DNA from: DASWIV01 sp036397475
GTDB taxonomy: Bacteria > JAJVIF01 > JAPKYR01
DNA length: 9,985 nt
NCBI GenBank assembly: GCA_036397475.1
Contig: DASWIV010000197.1
Span: forward strand, 1-9,985
Direction of reading: 5' to 3'
Within the stretch, counting starts at the first letter, position 1, and each line of letters starts with the position of its first letter. This document shows positions 7,205 to 9,985 of the stretch, piece by piece. The notes beneath the pieces were generated by a model. It saw only the letters and a program-made list of their open reading frames with translations. It had not been told where the DNA came from and ran no database searches. The position numbers were made by a program, and so were the translations under genes.

Positions 7205-7443
7205 TTAATTTATATTGCCGTCCCTTTCAGCGCCTGTTAAAAAAAAATCGGTAAGACACCGCCGCTGTCGACAGCATGGCGTTCAAGCGCAATCTGGATC
7301 CGATGAAAATTAGAAACGACCTCATCATCCCTGGCGTTATTTTCAGCGCTGACAAATTTTGGAAGGGCAGAAATTGAGATAATCAAGATTATCAGGCTTC
7401 CAGGTAATAACTCTGTAATTGCGAATCCCTTTTCCCTGTACAT
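7205..7443 (-). pseudogene. Internally deleted pilin (type B leader) broken at a T9 run
   Basis: The ATG at 7443 has a good Shine-Dalgarno sequence (GGTGA, seven bases before). It begins MYREKGFAITELLPGS, an intact prepilin leader with Gly6, Phe7 and Glu11, then LPKFVSAENNARDDEV, IQIALERHAVDSGG, as in type B genes. After VLPIFF it stops at 7239-7237, for 68 residues. The stop is created within a run of nine T on the coding strand (7239-7247). One extra T would read through into LTGAERDGNIN with a stop at 7207-7205, and LTG plus a short acidic tail resembles the C-termini of the family. I infer loss of the middle of the gene plus a homopolymer frameshift. Alternatives are a genuine 68-residue mini-pilin, transcript slippage at the T9 run, or an assembly error in that run. 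Confidence 0.65.
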
Positions 7444-7496
7444 AGGCGATTCACCCCGGCTTGATGTAAAAATCCCTGCTCCATGCCTGTCTGAGT

Positions 7497-7524
7497 ATTG
7501 TAATGGAGAATTGTATGGTTACAA
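7497..7524 (-). promoter_or_regulatory. Candidate promoter for the second pilin-like unit
   Basis: On the - strand TTGTAA (7524-7519) and TACAAT (7502-7497) are 16 bases apart, matching consensus at four and five of six positions. They lie directly downstream of the intrinsic terminator and about 54 bases before the ATG at 7443. This is where a new unit would need to start. Prediction by eye. Confidence 0.4.
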
Positions 7525-7534
7525 GTGCTTCCGC

Positions 7535-7567
7535 AAAATTAAAAGGCCGCCTCCCGAAGGAGGCGGC
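7535..7567 (-). terminator. Strong Rho-independent terminator with UUCG loop
   Basis: Read on the - strand, a perfect nine-base stem (GCCGCCTCC with GGAGGCGGC, 7567-7546) closes a TTCG loop with a C-G pair, the extra-stable UUCG tetraloop. It is followed by CTTTTAATTTT. It lies 131 bases after the stop of the pilin gene 7699-8835 and ends that transcription unit. On the + strand no T-run follows, so the signal is one-directional. Confidence 0.9.
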
Positions 7568-7619
7568 TGTTATATTCAGTGAGCAGTTACCGTTAGAGGT
7601 CTCTGGGAATGTAGAAATT

Positions 7620-7687
7620 TTTCAGGTCAAGTAGTGTATAACCGAGATAAAAATAATCATGACGGCTGAAAAAATCTCAACCTGAAA
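7620..7687 (-). other. Structured 3' untranslated region of the pilin mRNA
   Basis: An eight-base perfect inverted repeat (TTTCAGGT 7620-7627, ACCTGAAA 7680-7687) encloses a second one (GAGAT 7644-7648, ATCTC 7674-7678). Both lie between the pilin stop codon and the terminator. They could form a long-range stem in the mRNA tail or a 3'-UTR-derived small RNA of about 150 bases ending at the terminator. Chance pairing is not excluded. No ORF is supported in this stretch. Confidence 0.3.
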
Positions 7688-7698
7688 CGGTATGGACT

Positions 7699-8835
7699 TT
7701 AAAGAGCTTTAGAGTCCGAACCGCTTGTAAGCGCGATAATAACGCCGTCCCGGTATCCGTCCTCAGCACCAAAGATATGGGCTTTCGTTCCGGATTCGTA
7801 ATAAGGGAACTGTGGCATTAAACCACGCTCACCGCCGCCGAATACCTCAGGATTGGAATAACCAACCCGGACAAGCGGGAAATCGGGATGTGACCAGTTT
7901 TCCGCAGGATGTGAATTATCCTGATAGTACTGACCGGAAATCACACCGTCGAGTGCTCCGCCTTGTGTACTGGCAGCAACTCCCTCGAGGGTGGTGAGAC
8001 GTATGATGTCTTCGCCATCTGTTCGAGGAGAACCGTATCCGCCAAGCAGATATCGGTTTACACGCATATAGGGCCAGCCCCAGATATCTTCATACTCTGT
8101 CCCTTCTACGTTTGATGGATTGGCGACAAAGAATTCGCCTCCAGCTCTATAGAAGAACTGACCGGGCCAGAATGCCTTGATCGTACGTCCTTCCGGATTG
8201 CTGGTTCCTCCGCCTCCTCTTACCCACTCGGGCAAGCCGCCCATGCAGTAGAAAGAGTTCGGAGAATTGTTGTTGAGAATTCCAAGATATGCATTTGGAA
8301 CCGGATAAAGTGTCCATCGAAGCCTTGACGCATTCGTTAAACCTCTATCCTTCCAAAGGAATCTTGGGTCATCCAGAGTGTTACCCATTACTTCGCCAGT
8401 CCAACCGAACCTGATATCCCCATCGCCGAGTGTGTAACTGGCACCGGTCCATGGGATGATGGACACAATACCGTCACCCGGGTCTATGAACGGGCTATTC
8501 GGGTAACTGGAAACATACGCGAAATGTACCAATGGGTCCCTCGGAGGCTTTGAGTCCTCACTTCCGGGAAGTATCAGTGCCCGGCATCCTGAACGCTCGT
8601 CCCATCCACGGGTGTCGCCACCCAGGATGTAGTTCGGATAAGCGCCTGAATGGTCGGTCGCGTACCTCTCCAGTGCAATCTGGATAGTATGGATATTGGA
8701 CTTGACCTCTGCTTCCTTGGCCTTGTCCTTCGCCTTGATGTAGTTCGGGAGCGCAATCGCTGCGAGAATCCCGATGATCGTGATTACGACTAGCAGCTCA
8801 ATCAGGGTGAAGCCACGTTGCTTGTTGTGCTTCAT
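7699..8835 (-). CDS. Prepilin-type protein, major pilin/pseudopilin-like (type A, distant)
   Basis: Protein of 378 residues from the chosen start. The leader MKHNKQRG is followed by FTLIELLVVITIIGILAAIA: Gly8 at -1, N-methylated Phe9 at +1 and Glu13 at +5, a complete prepilin peptidase substrate. Then come LPNYIKAKDKAKEAEVKSN, IQIALERYATDHSGAYP and YILGGD, the pilin helix and the YP turn typical of GspG/PilE-like proteins. The body contains SYPNSPF, FGWTGEVMGNTLDDPRF, AFWPGQFFYRAGG, LLGGYGSPRTDGEDIIRL, PEVFGGGERG and the end motif GAEDGYRDGVIIALTSG. It is more than twice the length of a usual GspG. The ATG at 8835 is preferred over the GTG at 8877 because GGAAGG lies seven bases upstream of it and the leader length is then typical. 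It lies 77 bases downstream of a similar gene and is followed by a strong terminator. Probably a filament subunit; the machine is not in the window. Confidence 0.9.
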   Translation of the reverse strand: MKHNKQRGFTLIELLVVITIIGILAAIALPNYIKAKDKAKEAEVKSNIHTIQIALERYATDHSGAYPNYILGGDTRGWDERSGCRALILPGSEDSKPPRDPLVHFAYVSSYPNSPFIDPGDGIVSIIPWTGASYTLGDGDIRFGWTGEVMGNTLDDPRFLWKDRGLTNASRLRWTLYPVPNAYLGILNNNSPNSFYCMGGLPEWVRGGGGTSNPEGRTIKAFWPGQFFYRAGGEFFVANPSNVEGTEYEDIWGWPYMRVNRYLLGGYGSPRTDGEDIIRLTTLEGVAASTQGGALDGVISGQYYQDNSHPAENWSHPDFPLVRVGYSNPEVFGGGERGLMPQFPYYESGTKAHIFGAEDGYRDGVIIALTSGSDSKAL

Positions 8836-8870
8836 GTCGTACCTTCCGTTTGCTGATGTGATAAGGTAAC

Positions 8871-8908
8871 TGCCCACCGAAGGGCAAATTCAAACAGCCT
8901 TACGGCTG
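8871..8908 (-). other. Two consecutive hairpins between canonical pilin genes
   Basis: In the 77-base gap, CAGCC/GGCTG with loop GTAA (8908-8895) begins five bases after the stop of the upstream gene. TGCCC/GGGCA with loop TTCGGT (8886-8871) follows. Neither has a real T-run, so they are more likely a weak attenuator or an mRNA processing or stability element that sets different levels of the two pilins than a full terminator. Confidence 0.35.
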
Positions 8909-8912
8909 AGAA

Positions 8913-9985
8913 TTACTTAACGTACTTCTCGACCTCTGATCCATTAGTCAGCACAAGGATAACGCCATCCGGTACTCCGTCTTCGCATCCGTAAATGAAT
9001 TCGTCCGGATTGCTTTCGCTCTTGTTGTAAGGATACGACGGGCCGGTGAAAGCATCGCCACCGCCGAATACCTCTGGCAGTCCGCCTGGATCGCCCCAGT
9101 TGAGGTTTCCAAACAACTCATAGCCAAGACAGAAACAATTTAACTGGAACGGTGGAGGACAAATCCAACAAAGGTCGCCACCATCAGGATCGGTGTATTC
9201 AAGTCGAATTACGTCCGTTCCAACTGTCCCCTCAGCGCCATATCCGCCTAACATGTACCTGTTGTAATGGCCACCGATATTGGTGTTAGGTACCGGGATG
9301 GTAAATCCCTGGCGGCTTATGACCTGGTCTGATGTTGCCTTGTAGAAGAAGTTACCGGGCCAGAATGTGAAGATCACATCGGATGATGCGTTCTGTAACT
9401 GATTCCTGCGTCCTCCAAATAGATAATACATTTCTGTCTCATCGCTTACAAACGCAGGAGGAACATTCATCCACTGTCCTCGGTCGAGAGTGCGGTGTGT
9501 ACAAATTGCGCTCCAGAAGTACGGTCCTGGATGAGTATCACCGCGGAACATGTTCATGTCGTCGAGACCCTGACCCATTACGTTACCCTTGTAACCGAAT
9601 CGCGGGTCGCCGGCTCCCTGTTCATCCCTGCCAAGCACGTCGGTCTGGCGGATGATGATCTGCCCGTCACCCACAAAGGGGTTTCCGGGATAAGAAGTTA
9701 TGTAGTCGTACTCAACAAGCGGATCCTGGACCCGGTCGTTGGTAGCTATTCCCATGCCGTTAGGCATGGATGCGTTGTTTACGCCATCCCACTGGTTATG
9801 CCAGTTCAACCAACCATCGATGTCGCCACCAAGCAGGTAATGCGGATACTCCATGTTATCCGTCATGTACCGCTCCAGGGAAATCTGGATGGTGTGACAG
9901 TTAGCCTTGGTCTCGGCCTCTTTGGCTTTGTTCTTGGCTTTGATGTAGTTGGGAAGAGCGATGGCGGCGAGAATGCCGATGATCG
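8913..9985 (-). CDS. Prepilin-type protein, type A (start outside the window)
   Basis: Partial gene; the N-terminus runs off the right edge. The frame is open to the last base. The first visible residues, IIGILAAIALPNYIKAKNK, are the second half of a canonical pilin helix identical in style to the neighbour at 7699-8835, so a GFTLIE leader almost certainly lies just outside. Then AKEAETKANCHTIQISLERYM, EYPHYLLGGDIDGW, SYPGNPF, GDPRFGYKGNVMGQGLDDM, FTFWPGNFFYKAT, GGYGAEGTVGTDVIRLEY, a cysteine-rich loop (CWICPPP..NCFCLGYE), PEVFGGGDAF and GCEDGVPDGVILVLTNG. About 357 residues are visible. An internal ATG (9866) gives a shorter reading but would discard the conserved helix. Closest relative in the window is 3579-4685. 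Likely a pilus or pseudopilus subunit. Confidence 0.9.
   Translation of the reverse strand, partial: IIGILAAIALPNYIKAKNKAKEAETKANCHTIQISLERYMTDNMEYPHYLLGGDIDGWLNWHNQWDGVNNASMPNGMGIATNDRVQDPLVEYDYITSYPGNPFVGDGQIIIRQTDVLGRDEQGAGDPRFGYKGNVMGQGLDDMNMFRGDTHPGPYFWSAICTHRTLDRGQWMNVPPAFVSDETEMYYLFGGRRNQLQNASSDVIFTFWPGNFFYKATSDQVISRQGFTIPVPNTNIGGHYNRYMLGGYGAEGTVGTDVIRLEYTDPDGGDLCWICPPPFQLNCFCLGYELFGNLNWGDPGGLPEVFGGGDAFTGPSYPYNKSESNPDEFIYGCEDGVPDGVILVLTNGSEVEKYVK

Larger units (their letters stand above)
3579..9985 (-). repeat. Tandem array of diverged pilin-like gene duplicates
   Basis: Five full or edge-cut genes and three fragments are arranged head-to-tail on one strand. Relationship is visible in DNA as well as protein: 4837-4861 and 6266-6290 are identical over 25 bases (both type B), and 4483-4505 and 9829-9851 are identical over 23 bases (both type A). 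Between such islands the copies differ strongly, so duplication is old or followed by rapid change. The order of types (A, A, B-fragment, B, A-fragment, stub, B, A) is interleaved, suggesting duplication of blocks or recombination and not simple one-gene tandem copying. Confidence 0.8.

Noticed and set aside
7546..7567. Inverted repeat as insertion-sequence end or attachment site
   Set aside because: It is a single hairpin with a UUCG loop and a following T-run on the - strand, with no transposase or target duplication nearby: an intrinsic terminator.
8836..8877. Upstream GTG start of the pilin gene at 8877
   Set aside because: It would add 14 residues to the leader and lacks a ribosome binding site, while the ATG at 8835 has GGAAGG at seven bases and gives a normal prepilin leader.
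8913..9866. ATG at 9866 as the start of the rightmost gene
   Set aside because: The open frame continues upstream to the window edge and encodes the conserved pilin helix, so the gene is cut by the window.
3579..9985. Members of the DUF1559 pilin-like family with the H-X9-DG C-terminal motif known from Planctomycetes
   Set aside because: The C-terminal motif here is GxxDGxxDGVI with no histidine at the required spacing, and the middle motifs differ.

Overview
The window looks like a chromosomal piece of a diderm, probably uncultivated bacterium. The reasons are type IV pilin-like proteins with class III signals, two proteins with apparent lipoprotein signals, a DUF2723/TMEM260-type membrane glycosyltransferase-like protein with a TPR tail, and a soluble Hanks-type kinase. 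This combination is common in candidate phyla of the FCB/PVC-like and deep Gram-negative lineages, but nothing here fixes the phylum. There are no tRNA, rRNA, CRISPR, phage or insertion-sequence signals.

Left part, + strand: a 755-residue DUF2723-TPR membrane protein (276-2543) and, after a 200-base gap with a plausible sigma70-type promoter, a 276-residue Ser/Thr protein kinase with a complete active site (2746-3576).

Right part, - strand, 3579 to the right edge: an array of paralogous pilin-like genes sharing one body plan. This is an N-terminal pilin helix, a D..(G)..YP motif, a YPxNPF motif, a PGxFFY motif, a GGYG..G.D motif and a C-terminal GxxDGxxDGVI motif. There are two sub-lineages. 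Type A holds the partial gene at the right edge, the gene at 7699-8835 (a distant member), the gene at 3579-4685 and a C-terminal fragment near 5862-6089. Type B holds the genes at 6125-7165 and 4687-5739 and the truncated gene at 7205-7443.

Transcription runs right to left. The two genes furthest right have textbook GFTLIE-type prepilin signals (seen directly in one; only the end of the helix is visible in the other). They are closed off by a strong intrinsic terminator with a UUCG loop. A promoter candidate just beyond it appears to start a second unit of about 3.9 kb, in which the array is eroded or remodelled. Here the only intact prepilin signals sit on truncated or internally deleted genes. 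The three full-length bodies have lost the cleavage site, and two of them carry a lipobox cysteine instead (LAAC and LMSGC). The unit runs tail-to-tail into the kinase gene with two bases between stop codons.

Working model (inference): the right-hand genes encode pilus or pseudopilus subunits. The second unit is either a set of duplicated pilin bodies re-targeted to the membrane as lipoproteins, a decaying array, or a reservoir of silent cassettes. The DUF2723 protein and the kinase could modify or regulate surface proteins, but only proximity supports that link.
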